Origin: Flavobacteriales bacterium | Lineage (GTDB): Bacteria; Bacteroidota; Bacteroidia; Flavobacteriales_F; PHOS-HE28 | DNA: 64,000 nt | Reading direction: 5' to 3' | Assembly (NCBI GenBank): GCA_019638085.1 | Contig: JAHBUL010000008.1 | Coordinates: 147,609 to 211,608, forward strand | Shown here: positions 34,450 to 43,274 of the stretch, piece after piece | Layout: every line of letters starts with the position of its first letter | How positions within the stretch are numbered: position 1 is the first letter of the stretch | Notes under the pieces: generated by a model | What the model saw: the letters and a program-made list of their open reading frames with translations, nothing else | Database searches by the model: none | What the model was told of the DNA's origin: nothing | Program-made: the position numbers and the translations under genes

Positions 34450-36345
34450 ATGGACCGTAATTCGATCATCGGCATCCTTCTCATTATAGCCATCCTTTTT
34501 GGCTACCAGTACCTTACCATGCCGAGCGCCGAGGAGAGCGCGCGGATGCAGCAGGAACAGGACAGCATTGCAGAAGTAGCGATCCGTAAGCAGGCCCAGC
34601 ACGCCGATTCCGCCTTATCCCAGCAACAGCACAGCACCCAAGGCACCACCAGTGTCCCCGCTGTTGCCAACGATACCACCACGGTAGCGGACAGCCTCAA
34701 TGCCGACAGCACCCTGGCTGCACGGCAGTTCGATCGCCTCGGCATCTTCGGCCCCAGCGCCAACGGCAGCAACGAGGTGATCACCATCGCCAACGAGCAC
34801 CTGCAGATCGCCATCAACACCTTCGGTGCAAGGCCCAATGTGATCCGCCTGAAGGAGTACAAGACCTACCACGGACGTAAGCCCCTGCTGTTGGCGGTGC
34901 CGGACAGCGGTACATACGAGTACAATTTCTTCCTCGGGAACCGCAAACTGAGCACCAAGGACATGAACTTCACCGCCGAGAAGCTCGGCGGGATGGGCGT
35001 GCGGCTCAGGGCTGCCACCACCGACCCCGGCAAGTACCTGCAGATCACTTACCAGCTGGATAGCGGCTCGTGGTTCATGAACACCACTGCTGAACTGGTG
35101 GGCCTGCCCGAGATCGATCCGCGCAATGTGATGTTCCACTGGAACCTCATCGGATACCACAATGAGAAGCACCGTCCTACCGAGGAACAGCATTCCACGG
35201 TCTATTACAAGTACCTCAACAGCGACCGGGATTACCTGAGCGAAAGCAAGGACGATGTGAAGAAGCTCGAGGCGAAGACAAACTGGGTGGCCTTCAAACA
35301 GGATTTCTTCACTGTGGCCATGGTGAAGAAGGACGGCTTCACCAGCAATGGTTCGGAGATCTCCATCACCACGCTACCGGACGATACGCTGTACTCCAAG
35401 CGCTACGAAGCCAAGCTTTTCTTCGGGCAGGAGCCCAGTGCACATGCTGTGCTGGACATGCAGATGTACCTGGGGCCGAACCAGTACAATATCCTCCGCC
35501 ATACGGACATCCCGGAGTTCAGCCGGATCATCGATCTCGGCTGGGGCATCTTCGGTTGGATGAACCGCTTTCTGGTGATCCCCATCTTCAACTTCCTCAG
35601 CCAGTTCAACCTCAGTTACGGCATCATTATCCTGGTGCTCACCATTGTGATCAAGCTGCTGCTGTTGCCCATCGCCTACCGCAACCAGAAGAGCAGCATC
35701 CGGATGCGCGCACTGAAGCCGGAGATCACTGCGATCGGCGAGAAATACGGAAGTGATGAGGCCCTGAAGAAGCAGCAGGCAACCATGGATCTATACCGCA
35801 AGGCCGGTGTGAGCCCCGTGGCCGGCTGCGTGCCCATGCTCCTGCAGATGCCTGTGCTGTACGCCATGTTCCGCTTCTTCCCCAGCAGCATCGAACTGCG
35901 GCAAGAACCCTTCCTCTGGGCGGATGACCTGAGTAGCTACGACAGCATCCTGCAGCTGCCCTTCCACATCCCGGCATACGGAAGCCACGTGAGCCTTTTC
36001 ACCCTGCTGATGGCGGCCAGTACCATCGTGTATACCCTCGTGAACAGTAAGCAGATGCCCCAGCAACAAGGCATGCCGAACATGAAGGTGATGATGTACA
36101 TGTTCCCGGTGATGATGCTGTTCTTCATGAACTCGCTGCCCGCCGGTCTCAGCTACTACTACTTCCTGGCCAACCTCATCAGTATCCTGCAGATGACAGT
36201 GATCACCAAGTGGTTCCTTGATGAGGGAAAGCTGCGCGAGCAATTGCTGGCCAACATGAAGAAGCCCCGCAAGAAGAGCAAGTGGCAAATGCGCATGGAG
36301 GAGATCCAGAAACAACAGCAAGCGTCCTCCAAGCGCCGTCGTTGA
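34450..36345 (+). CDS. yidC: Membrane protein insertase YidC
   Basis: This 631-residue protein is taken from ATG 34450 (MDRNSIIGILLIIAILFGYQ, first membrane helix); the frame opens 25 codons earlier. A large periplasmic domain follows (about residues 60-350). The conserved Oxa1/YidC core in the C-terminal part has FNLSYGIIILVLTIVIKLLL, AYRNQKSSIRMRALKPEI, a YRKAGVSPVAGCVPMLLQMP stretch, and a basic tail (KKPRKKSKWQMRMEEIQ). It inserts and folds inner-membrane proteins with or without SecYEG. TATCTTCG followed by CGCCC at 34403-34410 fits the recurring promoter motif, so it may be transcribed separately from pyrG. Confidence 0.95.
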   Translation: MDRNSIIGILLIIAILFGYQYLTMPSAEESARMQQEQDSIAEVAIRKQAQHADSALSQQQHSTQGTTSVPAVANDTTTVADSLNADSTLAARQFDRLGIFGPSANGSNEVITIANEHLQIAINTFGARPNVIRLKEYKTYHGRKPLLLAVPDSGTYEYNFFLGNRKLSTKDMNFTAEKLGGMGVRLRAATTDPGKYLQITYQLDSGSWFMNTTAELVGLPEIDPRNVMFHWNLIGYHNEKHRPTEEQHSTVYYKYLNSDRDYLSESKDDVKKLEAKTNWVAFKQDFFTVAMVKKDGFTSNGSEISITTLPDDTLYSKRYEAKLFFGQEPSAHAVLDMQMYLGPNQYNILRHTDIPEFSRIIDLGWGIFGWMNRFLVIPIFNFLSQFNLSYGIIILVLTIVIKLLLLPIAYRNQKSSIRMRALKPEITAIGEKYGSDEALKKQQATMDLYRKAGVSPVAGCVPMLLQMPVLYAMFRFFPSSIELRQEPFLWADDLSSYDSILQLPFHIPAYGSHVSLFTLLMAASTIVYTLVNSKQMPQQQGMPNMKVMMYMFPVMMLFFMNSLPAGLSYYYFLANLISILQMTVITKWFLDEGKLREQLLANMKKPRKKSKWQMRMEEIQKQQQASSKRRR

Positions 36346-36382
36346 TCCACAATTATCGGATCCCGGGGGAAAGGGCTGGATC

Positions 36383-37192
36383 ATGAACGGCTTTGTACAT
36401 GGGTTGGATGGCTTCGGGCGCGCTCCCGCCTTCATCCTGCGCCACCGCATGGGCTGGATGTTCCTCGCCCCCATCCTGCTTTGGGCACTCTTCGCATTGG
36501 GACTGTTCCAAACCGGGAACTGGCTGGTGGATACCGCACAGGCCTGGTCCGAAAAGCATTTGGGCCTGAATGTCCCTACCGCTGGCCGCGATGGCTGGCC
36601 CGGCTTCTGGGATGACCTGAAGGCCGTGGTGAACGGTGCCCGTGATGTGCTGGTGTGGGTGGTCCTGAAGCTGGCGATCTTCTGGCTCGTTGGGCTCCTG
36701 GGCAAATATGTTGTGCTGGTATTCCTCTCGCCCCTGTTGGCCTATGCGAGCGAGCGTACGGCGGAACTGCTCACCGGTACCCATATTCCCTTCCACTGGG
36801 CGCGCTGGCTGCGGGAGATGCTGCGAGGCATGGTGATGGCACTTCGGAACGGAGCATTGGAAATAGGCATCACGGTGCTCGCCTGGGCCGCCACGCTGTT
36901 CCTTCCACTATTCGCACCGGTAACGGCACTCCTTCTCTGGGTCGTTTCCTGCTGGTTCTACGGTTTTTCAATGTTCGATTACATCCACGAGCGAAAAGGG
37001 CTGGGACTGCGCGCCAGTGTGCGTGCCGCGCACCAACAACGCGGGGCCGTGTTGGCCAACGGCATGCTCTTCAACCTGCTGATGAAAGTGCCCGTGCTGG
37101 GGATGATGACCGCACCACTGTTGGCAGCCGTAGGAGCCGTCCTGACAAATGCATCTCCTCGATCGCGAACCCGGCACACCGCACCAGCGTAA
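36383..37192 (+). CDS. EI24-domain (CysZ-like) membrane protein
   Basis: This 269-residue protein has four to six membrane segments (FLAPILLWALFALGLF, LKLAIFWLVGLLGKYVVLVF, LPLFAPVTALLLWVVSCWF). The conserved region PLLAYASERTAELLTG and WFYGFSMFDYIHERKGLGLR match the EI24 domain family, which includes the sulfate transporter CysZ. In Bacteroidota the substrate of this protein is not known. It lies 37 bases after yidC and 8 bases before the small exported protein, so the three could be one transcript. Confidence 0.8.
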   Translation: MNGFVHGLDGFGRAPAFILRHRMGWMFLAPILLWALFALGLFQTGNWLVDTAQAWSEKHLGLNVPTAGRDGWPGFWDDLKAVVNGARDVLVWVVLKLAIFWLVGLLGKYVVLVFLSPLLAYASERTAELLTGTHIPFHWARWLREMLRGMVMALRNGALEIGITVLAWAATLFLPLFAPVTALLLWVVSCWFYGFSMFDYIHERKGLGLRASVRAAHQQRGAVLANGMLFNLLMKVPVLGMMTAPLLAAVGAVLTNASPRSRTRHTAPA

Positions 37193-37200
37193 AACCGGCC

Positions 37201-37566
37201 ATGCGAGGCTGGCTTCCCTTTCTTTTCCTTCTGCTCTGCGGTGCATCCCAAGCCCAGCGGCCCCATTTGGAGGTGCCACCCCAAGGCTCTCCGGACCGCG
37301 TGCAACTATTCGGCACAGTGACCGATAGCATCACCGGGAAACCCGTGTATGATTGCCTCGTGGAATATTATGATATGGCCGGTGAGCGCCTATCCATTTC
37401 CTCCGTGAACAGCGATGGCCAGTACGCCATGTATGTCCCGGCCCATCTGCCCTTCGAACTGCGGATAGAGCGGGAGAACGGCTATCGGGACCTGCGCACA
37501 AGTGCTCCGCAGATCCCGGAAGGCACCGGTCAGTTCCGGCTGGACCTGGTGCTGCACCCGAAATAG
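37201..37566 (+). CDS. Small exported carboxypeptidase-regulatory-like domain protein
   Basis: This 121-residue protein starts at ATG 37201, 8 bases after the EI24 gene stop; the frame extends upstream inside that gene. It has a signal peptide (MRGWLPFLFLLLCGASQAQ) and one beta-sandwich domain with VQLFGTVTDSITGKPVYDC, VEYYDMAGERLSISSVNSDG and FRLDLVLHPK. The GTVTD-x(3)-GKP and NSDGQY motifs are those of carboxypeptidase-regulatory-like domains. It is a single domain with no TonB barrel, and its role is unknown. Confidence 0.8.
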   Translation: MRGWLPFLFLLLCGASQAQRPHLEVPPQGSPDRVQLFGTVTDSITGKPVYDCLVEYYDMAGERLSISSVNSDGQYAMYVPAHLPFELRIERENGYRDLRTSAPQIPEGTGQFRLDLVLHPK

Positions 37567-37588
37567 ATCAAGGCAGACTTCAAAAGAA

Positions 37589-37624
37589 TTGCCCCCAAGT
37601 TCCGTTTCCGGATCCCGGGGGCAA
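37589..37624. terminator. Bidirectional terminator between convergent genes
   Basis: TTGCCCCC (37589-37596) and GGGGGCAA (37617-37624) form a stem around a 20-base loop between the exported protein (+) and the S46 peptidase (-). On the minus strand the stem is followed by TTCTTTTG. Confidence 0.65.
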
Positions 37625-37678
37625 CTTCAATTCGATCCGACGATCTCAAGGTCACCTCACGGGACCTCAAGGAACCGA

Positions 37679-39889
37679 TCAGCGTACTGGGGCAGGTGGC
37701 GCCACGTCCCCGGTGGTCTCCGCCTTTACCGGGGCTTTCACCACGGTCATCTCATCCACCAGGTGCTTGGCACCTGCGAATTTGTCGATGGTCCACAACA
37801 CGTAACGGATGTCCACACTGATGGTACGCTGAAGCTCCGGCTCGTAGGAGATATCACCGCTCATGGCTTCCCAGTTGCCATCGAAGGCAATGCCGATGAG
37901 TTCACCGTTCCCGTTGATCACCGGGCTGCCACTATTACCTCCAGTGATGTCATTCTCGCTGATGAAGTTGATCGGCAGGTTGCCGTTCTCATCCGCATAG
38001 CGACCGAAATCTTTCGCTAAGAGCAATTCCTTTTGGCGTGCGGGCACACTGAACTCATCGCTGGTGGGATCTTCCTTCTGGAGGATACCGATCTGCGTGG
38101 TGCTCAGGTCGTAATGCACCGCATCGGCCGGGCTGTAGTCGTTCACAATGCCGTAGGTGAGGCGCTCGGTGCTGTTGGCATTGGAGTACCACATTTTCTC
38201 CGGATCCTGCTCACGCATGGCGGCCACCATCAGGCGATAGCCTTTATCGATCTTCACTTGTGCATCCTGAATGGCGGGGCCAAGCACATTGCGGTACAAG
38301 CCGATGCTGCTCTCCATGGCCTGCATGCCCATGTCCTTCTGCAAGGTCTTCAGGTTCGGCTTGGCCAGAAAGGCCATCAGCCGCGTGCTGTCGGTGAGCA
38401 CGCTCGTCTTGAACATGGCAGCCGCCCATTTATCGAAGTCGCCCTTGTACTTCTTCTTCACCGTGGCGATCACCTCGGGTTGCTGCGAGGGGTCCACATC
38501 CTCGCTGATCAGTTTGAACATCGCTGCGGTCACCGCTTGGTCCGTTGCCGGATCATAGTTCTTCCAGAATTCGCGGGCCCTGCCCTTGGCCTGATCGGCC
38601 ATTGCAGTGATCACCTTGGTGTCCTTCGGGTCCTTCTCCAACTGCTTCATCAGGCCGTACAAACGGAAACCGAATACCACGGCCTCACTACCGAAGGCCG
38701 CCTCCTGCATGTAGGTGCTGGCCTTCTCGAACTGGGCGCGTTCCGCATAGCCATCGGCGAGGTCCTTCCGCACTTCCCCATATTTGGCTTGGCGTGTGGG
38801 ATCGGCATTCACCCAGGCCATCAAGGCATCCTCCTGATCCTTCTTCCGTTCGAAGACATGCTGGGCCTTCAAGCCCTTCTGCTGACCGATGAAATACTTC
38901 CAGTAGTTGGCGATCTGCGCGTACTTGGCAGCATACTTCAAGCGCACCGCATTGTCCGTGTTCATGTGCTCCTTCATGATCTCGAGCTTCTCACCGCGGA
39001 TCTTCACCCGGCTGGGTTGCTCCACGTCCAGTGCCAGCTTCACGCCGTCGCTGTTGAGAAAGCGGTCCGTGCTTCCGGGGAAACCCATGATCATGCTGAA
39101 ATCACCCTTCTTCACGCCGTCCAAGCTCACCGGGAAGTGCCACTTGGGCTTGAAGGCGATATTATCAGCAGCGTACTCGGCAGGTTCGCCATCGGGTCCG
39201 GTGTACACACGGAACATGCTGAAGTCGCCGGTGTGGCGCGGCCACTGCCAGTTGTCGGTATCGCCGCCGAACTTGCCGATGGCATTGGGGGGCGTACCCA
39301 CGAGACGCACATCGGGATAGGTCTTGTACACGAAGAGATAGAACTCGTTCCCTTCGAACATCTGCTTGAAGTCCGCTTGGAAATGGGGTTGTCCTTCGGT
39401 GGCATTTCCTTCCAGCACCTGCGCCATCACACCGATCACGGAATCCCGCTGGGCCTCGCTCATCCCGTCGTTCAGGGCGGAGAGCACTGTATCGGTCACA
39501 TCGGTGATGTACTGTAGGAAGCTCACGGAGAAGCCTGCCGGTTTTTCCTGGCTCCGGTCCATCGCCCAGAACCCATCGGTGAGGATATCGTCCTCCACGG
39601 TGCTCAGGCTTTGGATGGCTGAATAGCCGCAGTGGTGGTTGGTGAGCATCAGGCCATCGGAGCTCACGAGCTCGCCGGTGCAGAAGCCACCACCCAAACG
39701 GGCTACGGCATCCTTCATACTGGCCTTGTTGAGGCTGTAGATGTCCTCGGCAGTGAGCTTGAAGCCCAACTGGCGCATCTGGGCCTCGTTCACCTGCTTC
39801 AGCTTGTTCAGCAGCCACATGCCCTCTCCGGCAAAGGCGCTACTCGCCGTGATCAAGGCCACGAGGAGCAAGGAAAAGATCTTCTTCAT
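37679..39889 (-). CDS. S46 family dipeptidyl-peptidase (DPP7/DPP11-like)
   Basis: This 736-residue protein is taken from ATG 39889 (MKKIFSLLLVALITASSAFA, signal peptide). The S46 catalytic elements are all present: TNHHCGYSAI (His85/86), HTGDFSMFRVY (Asp222) and DITGGNSGSPVINGNGEL (Ser653). It removes dipeptides from peptide N-termini in the periplasm. The P1 preference (hydrophobic DPP7-like or acidic DPP11-like) is not decided here. The length matches the family. Upstream are TAAATTCG (39949-39956) and a leader hairpin. Amino-acid use of peptides is consistent with a protein-degrading Bacteroidota lifestyle. Confidence 0.95.
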   Translation of the reverse strand: MKKIFSLLLVALITASSAFAGEGMWLLNKLKQVNEAQMRQLGFKLTAEDIYSLNKASMKDAVARLGGGFCTGELVSSDGLMLTNHHCGYSAIQSLSTVEDDILTDGFWAMDRSQEKPAGFSVSFLQYITDVTDTVLSALNDGMSEAQRDSVIGVMAQVLEGNATEGQPHFQADFKQMFEGNEFYLFVYKTYPDVRLVGTPPNAIGKFGGDTDNWQWPRHTGDFSMFRVYTGPDGEPAEYAADNIAFKPKWHFPVSLDGVKKGDFSMIMGFPGSTDRFLNSDGVKLALDVEQPSRVKIRGEKLEIMKEHMNTDNAVRLKYAAKYAQIANYWKYFIGQQKGLKAQHVFERKKDQEDALMAWVNADPTRQAKYGEVRKDLADGYAERAQFEKASTYMQEAAFGSEAVVFGFRLYGLMKQLEKDPKDTKVITAMADQAKGRAREFWKNYDPATDQAVTAAMFKLISEDVDPSQQPEVIATVKKKYKGDFDKWAAAMFKTSVLTDSTRLMAFLAKPNLKTLQKDMGMQAMESSIGLYRNVLGPAIQDAQVKIDKGYRLMVAAMREQDPEKMWYSNANSTERLTYGIVNDYSPADAVHYDLSTTQIGILQKEDPTSDEFSVPARQKELLLAKDFGRYADENGNLPINFISENDITGGNSGSPVINGNGELIGIAFDGNWEAMSGDISYEPELQRTISVDIRYVLWTIDKFAGAKHLVDEMTVVKAPVKAETTGDVAPPAPVR

Positions 39890-39923
39890 ATCAGGGTTCT
39901 GGTATCGGTTATGGAAATGCAAT

Positions 39924-39956
39924 GGAACGGCTATCCGTTCCGGGGCCGCGAATTTA
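39924..39956 (-). promoter_or_regulatory. S46 promoter-like motif and leader hairpin
   Basis: On the minus strand TAAATTCG (39949-39956) is followed by CGGCCCC and then GGAACGG-ATAG-CCGTTCC (39924-39941), a perfect 7-base-pair hairpin. It ends 34 bases before the start codon. Confidence 0.45.
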
Positions 39957-40004
39957 GTGGTTTACACAATGGTGCTGCGAACGAACCACAGGAATTGGGA
40001 GACC

Positions 40005-40583
40005 TTAGCGCAGGTCACCCACCTTGGTCCACTCAATGTTCGCCAGAAGCTCCTCTGCTCGTTGGGTGAAGTTCTTGAAGGCCTGGGGCGGCCCCACCCT
40101 GCCGATCACCTGCTTATCCTTGCCGTCCGCATGCACGCGAATGATCACGCTCGGCAGGTCCGTAACAGGCTTGTCGTACACATCATCCATGGCATAGAAG
40201 CCACGTGCTTCGGCCTCTTCCTTCAGTGCATTCATGATCGCGGCATCCACATGGCCGGTATAGCGCCCTTCTCGCGGCGCGAAGCGACGACCTTCATATA
40301 TCGCTGAGCCATCCTCGAAGATGGTGAGCTTAAAAGTGGGGCAGGTCCCGAAGCAGGGGGTCCGCTCAAGGGAAAAGAATACACTGTCAGGCCCAAGCTT
40401 CGCCGTTTGGACCGGATCCATCAGTGGCTCCGGAACCTCCTCAACAACCGCCGGTGTGGTGGTCTGTTCCTTCACCTGCGTGGCCGAATTGTTCGTATTG
40501 GCCTCGGCCATTTCCTTTTTGCCTTTGCAGCCGGCCGAGAAGGCGAGCAGGAAGGCGGCGATGATCACTGTGGGCATTTGCAT
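40005..40583 (-). CDS. DUF6438 lipoprotein
   Basis: This 192-residue protein has a lipoprotein signal with lipobox FSAGC (MQMPTVIIAAFLLAFSAGC), so it is membrane-anchored through Cys19. A low-complexity linker follows (about 20-60). The domain VFFSLERTPCFGTCPTFKLT, DGSAIYEGRRFAPREGRYTG is DUF6438, with the two conserved cysteines in CFGTC. The domain has no known function. TAACTTCG (40588-40595) lies only four bases before the ATG, so the transcript may be nearly leaderless. It diverges from purB. Confidence 0.85.
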   Translation of the reverse strand: MQMPTVIIAAFLLAFSAGCKGKKEMAEANTNNSATQVKEQTTTPAVVEEVPEPLMDPVQTAKLGPDSVFFSLERTPCFGTCPTFKLTIFEDGSAIYEGRRFAPREGRYTGHVDAAIMNALKEEAEARGFYAMDDVYDKPVTDLPSVIIRVHADGKDKQVIGRVGPPQAFKNFTQRAEELLANIEWTKVGDLR

Positions 40584-40587
40584 GGCG

Positions 40588-40666
40588 CGAAGTTATATGC
40601 ATACCTCTTCGCGAAGACCGTGCCGATCAACATACCGCTTTCATGCTGGGCGGTGGGCTACTTTTG
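40588..40666. promoter_or_regulatory. Divergent promoter region DUF6438 / purB
   Basis: Minus strand: TAACTTCG (40588-40595), four bases before the lipoprotein ATG, followed by CGCC. Plus strand: TACTTTTG (40659-40666), six bases before the purB ATG and followed by ACGCCC. Neither has a TTG at the ideal distance. Both predicted transcription starts fall close to the start codons. Confidence 0.5.
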
Positions 40667-40672
40667 ACGCCC

Positions 40673-42028
40673 ATGGAATTTGACCCGCTCACAGCCATCT
40701 CCCCCATCGACGGGCGCTACCGCAAGCGCACCGCTCCCTTGGCCAACTGGTTCTCCGAATTGGCGCTGGTCCGGTACCGGCTACTGGTGGAATTACACTG
40801 GTTCCGCTTTCTCTGCGAGGTTCCGCTACCGGAGCTGAAGGATACACGTACGGATGGGCTGGGTGAACTGGACAAGCGCATCGCTGCATTCACCTTGGAG
40901 GATGGTGCAGAGGTAAAGGAGATCGAACGCACCACCAATCACGATGTGAAGGCGGTGGAATACTGGCTGAAGGAACAATTGGAGCAATTGGGATTCGGTG
41001 CATCCAAGGAATTCATCCACTTTGGGCTCACCTCGCAGGACATCAACAACACCGCCTTGCCACTTCTGCTGAAGGACTTCACGACGGAGCATTTCCTGCC
41101 AGCGATCACGGCTTTGCGTGATCGCATACATGCACTTGCCTTACAGTGGGCGCAGGTGCCCATGTTGGCCCGCACACACGGCCAACCGGCATCGCCCACG
41201 CGCCTAGGCAAGGAATTGGAGGTGTTCACCGAGCGCTTGGACAATCAGTTGACCTTGCTCCGTCAAGTGCCCTTCTCATGCAAGTTCGGCGGTGCCACTG
41301 GCAATTTCAACGCCCACCATGCCGCCTATCCGGAGCTGGACTGGGCGGATCTGGCCGACCGCTTCACCCAGGAAAAGCTGGGCTTGCAGCGTCAGCGCTT
41401 CACCACGCAGATCGAGCACTACGATTCCATGGCCGCCCTCTTCGATGCCATGCGACGGATCAACACGATCCTGATCGACCTGTGCCGCGATATCTGGACC
41501 TACATCAGCATGGACTGGTTCCGCCAACGTGTGAAGGCCGGCGAAGTGGGGTCCTCCGCCATGCCTCACAAGGTGAACCCCATCGATTTCGAAAATGCGG
41601 AAGGGAACCTGGGGCTGGCCAATGCCTTGTTCATCCACCTGAGCGAAAAACTGCCGATCAGCCGCCTGCAGCGCGACCTTACCGATAGCACGGTCACACG
41701 CAATATCGGCGTACCGATGGCCCATACGGTGATCGCCATCCAATCGGTGATGCAGGGGCTGGACAAACTGCTCTTGAACGAAACGGCCATCGCCCGTGAC
41801 CTTGATGCGCAATGGGCGGTGGTGGCCGAAGGGATCCAGACCATCCTGCGCCGTCACGGCTATCCGGAACCGTACGAATTGCTGAAGGAACTGACCCGAG
41901 GGAAGGAAAAGATCGGCCAAAAGGACATCGCGGAGTTCATTGAAGCCCTGAATGTGAAAGAGGCCGTAAAGGCGCAGTTACGTGCCCTGACGCCGAGCAC
42001 CTATCTCGGTGTGGACCTCCTTTCCTGA
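40673..42028 (+). CDS. purB: Adenylosuccinate lyase
   Basis: This 451-residue protein is taken from ATG 40673 (MEFDPLTAISPIDGRY); a start ten codons earlier is unlikely because it would precede the promoter. Signature SSAMPHKVNPIDFENAEGN (from Ser294) contains the catalytic loop Ser, and TTNHDVKAVEYWLKE, HFGLTSQDINNTA and ARTHGQPASPTRLGKELEVF complete the fumarase/aspartase superfamily pattern. It cleaves SAICAR to AICAR and adenylosuccinate to AMP. The length and order match the E. coli-type PurB rather than the B. subtilis type. Confidence 0.97.
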   Translation: MEFDPLTAISPIDGRYRKRTAPLANWFSELALVRYRLLVELHWFRFLCEVPLPELKDTRTDGLGELDKRIAAFTLEDGAEVKEIERTTNHDVKAVEYWLKEQLEQLGFGASKEFIHFGLTSQDINNTALPLLLKDFTTEHFLPAITALRDRIHALALQWAQVPMLARTHGQPASPTRLGKELEVFTERLDNQLTLLRQVPFSCKFGGATGNFNAHHAAYPELDWADLADRFTQEKLGLQRQRFTTQIEHYDSMAALFDAMRRINTILIDLCRDIWTYISMDWFRQRVKAGEVGSSAMPHKVNPIDFENAEGNLGLANALFIHLSEKLPISRLQRDLTDSTVTRNIGVPMAHTVIAIQSVMQGLDKLLLNETAIARDLDAQWAVVAEGIQTILRRHGYPEPYELLKELTRGKEKIGQKDIAEFIEALNVKEAVKAQLRALTPSTYLGVDLLS

Positions 42029-42043
42029 ACGATCCAATGATCG

Positions 42044-42520
42044 CTACTTCTTGGCCAACAGCAATCGCTGGTACGCTATCAGGTCGGTATTCGGAATGTC
42101 CGTGAGGTCCAGTTGGCGCATGATCGTAATGACCTGACCACGGTGGAAACTGGCGTGGTTGAAACAGTGCGTAAGCAATTGCCAACGCGGTTGAGCGAAC
42201 TTCTCGCCCTTGGAATTGGCATATTTAACGATGGTGTGAAACTGTTCCTCGGTCAAGGCCCGCACCTGATCGTGCATGGCCACGCTCATTTTCAACAACG
42301 CATCGATGCCTTTATCGAACTCCAAAGGAGGGGTGTCGAAGATGCGTGCGGACCAGGTGTTCGTCGCATCGCGAATGTGTGCAATGCTCAGTCGTAGCGA
42401 AGGGAAACTGCTCTTCACGTGGTGGTCCAGCACATTGTCCTTTTCGCGTTGCAGGCGCTCCACGATACGGGTGTTTGCCCAGAGGTCGTAGGCTGAATAC
42501 TGGTGGATAAGGTCCTTCAT
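42044..42520 (-). CDS. DinB-family protein
   Basis: This 158-residue protein is taken from ATG 42520 (MKDLIHQYSAYDLWANTRIV), the usual DinB start; the frame runs much further upstream over the divergent gene. Conserved histidines that bind metal lie in LSIAHIRDATNTWSARIF and LLTHCFNHASFHRGQVITIM, giving the H-x-H-x3-H pattern of the DinB/YfiT four-helix fold. Members act as thiol-dependent transferases or have unknown roles. It converges on purB with 15 bases between the stops. Confidence 0.85.
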   Translation of the reverse strand: MKDLIHQYSAYDLWANTRIVERLQREKDNVLDHHVKSSFPSLRLSIAHIRDATNTWSARIFDTPPLEFDKGIDALLKMSVAMHDQVRALTEEQFHTIVKYANSKGEKFAQPRWQLLTHCFNHASFHRGQVITIMRQLDLTDIPNTDLIAYQRLLLAKK

Positions 42521-42619
42521 GTTCTGGGTTGAGTGGATAACGGTGTTGAAAATACGTAAGGATCCCGAATAGGGCCTCGGCTGGGAAGCCTTACGTTCGC
42601 AGCAGTGAACGGCACTGCC

Positions 42620-43165
42620 ATGATCGGAACAATTTTCGGAAAGAAGAAGATCAGTGAGGATAAATTCGCGAACGTGTTCGTGAATGCCGTGCTGAGCCTC
42701 ACTGAACAAGGCTACCCCACCGTGGTGGCCGAACTGCAGGAAGCCAACGAATTCGTTACCCGGCCGGTGTTCGGCCCGGGCGACGATGAGCTCTTTGCAT
42801 TGATCCTTTTTGCGGGCAACCTGATGGAGGCCCCCAAGCACATGCCCCCCGGCCAAGACCATCGCCTCGCCCAGCATGCATACTCGAAGTTCGCACCGCT
42901 GATGGACACCTCTGCGGCCGAGCTGGAAACGGAGACCATTGCACTACAGCACTTCATGGCGCGGATCAACCACCCGAGCAAGAACACGGTGTATGCCATG
43001 AGCAAGGCGATCTTTCACAAGTACGACCTCTTCCGCCATCAGGACGCCTACTTCCGTGAGCAGAAGGCCCCCAACCCGATCGTACTGGGCCGCATCAATA
43101 AGCTGATGCAATACTGCCTCTGGGATTGGGCCGACCTCTTGGACGACCTGCGGGTGACAGCTTGA
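42620..43165 (+). CDS. Conserved hypothetical protein
   Basis: This 181-residue protein starts MIGTIFGKKKISEDKFANVF; the frame opens five codons earlier. It appears all-helical, with FVTRPVFGPGDDELFALILF in the middle and QYCLWDWADLLDDLRVTA at the end, no signal peptide and no membrane segment. The start resembles a family of unnamed cytoplasmic proteins that I associate with Bacteroidota, but I cannot name a function. TACGTTCG (42592-42599) fits the recurring promoter motif 20 bases before the start. It diverges from the DinB gene. Confidence 0.65.
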   Translation: MIGTIFGKKKISEDKFANVFVNAVLSLTEQGYPTVVAELQEANEFVTRPVFGPGDDELFALILFAGNLMEAPKHMPPGQDHRLAQHAYSKFAPLMDTSAAELETETIALQHFMARINHPSKNTVYAMSKAIFHKYDLFRHQDAYFREQKAPNPIVLGRINKLMQYCLWDWADLLDDLRVTA

Positions 43166-43190
43166 GGTTTTTGTGCTAAAGCTGAAAGCA

Positions 43191-43270
43191 GAAGGCTGAA
43201 ACTGGAAAGCTGAAAAGACCGTCGCCAAGTGCGCGGTTTCAAGCTTCAGCTTTTCCAGTTTCAGCCTTTC
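43191..43270. terminator. Bidirectional terminator built from GCTGAAA words
   Basis: The left arm (43191-43214, containing GGCTGAAACTGGAAA) pairs with the right arm (43245-43270, TTTTCCAGTTTCAGCC) over 24 bases with two single-base bulges. It lies exactly between the convergent genes ending at 43165 and 43275. It belongs to the repeat family at 32318-32472. Confidence 0.7.
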
Positions 43271-43274
43271 AGAT

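Noticed and set aside
38033..39517. 494-codon open frame on the plus strand
   Set aside because: It is antisense to the S46 peptidase, which has full catalytic motifs.
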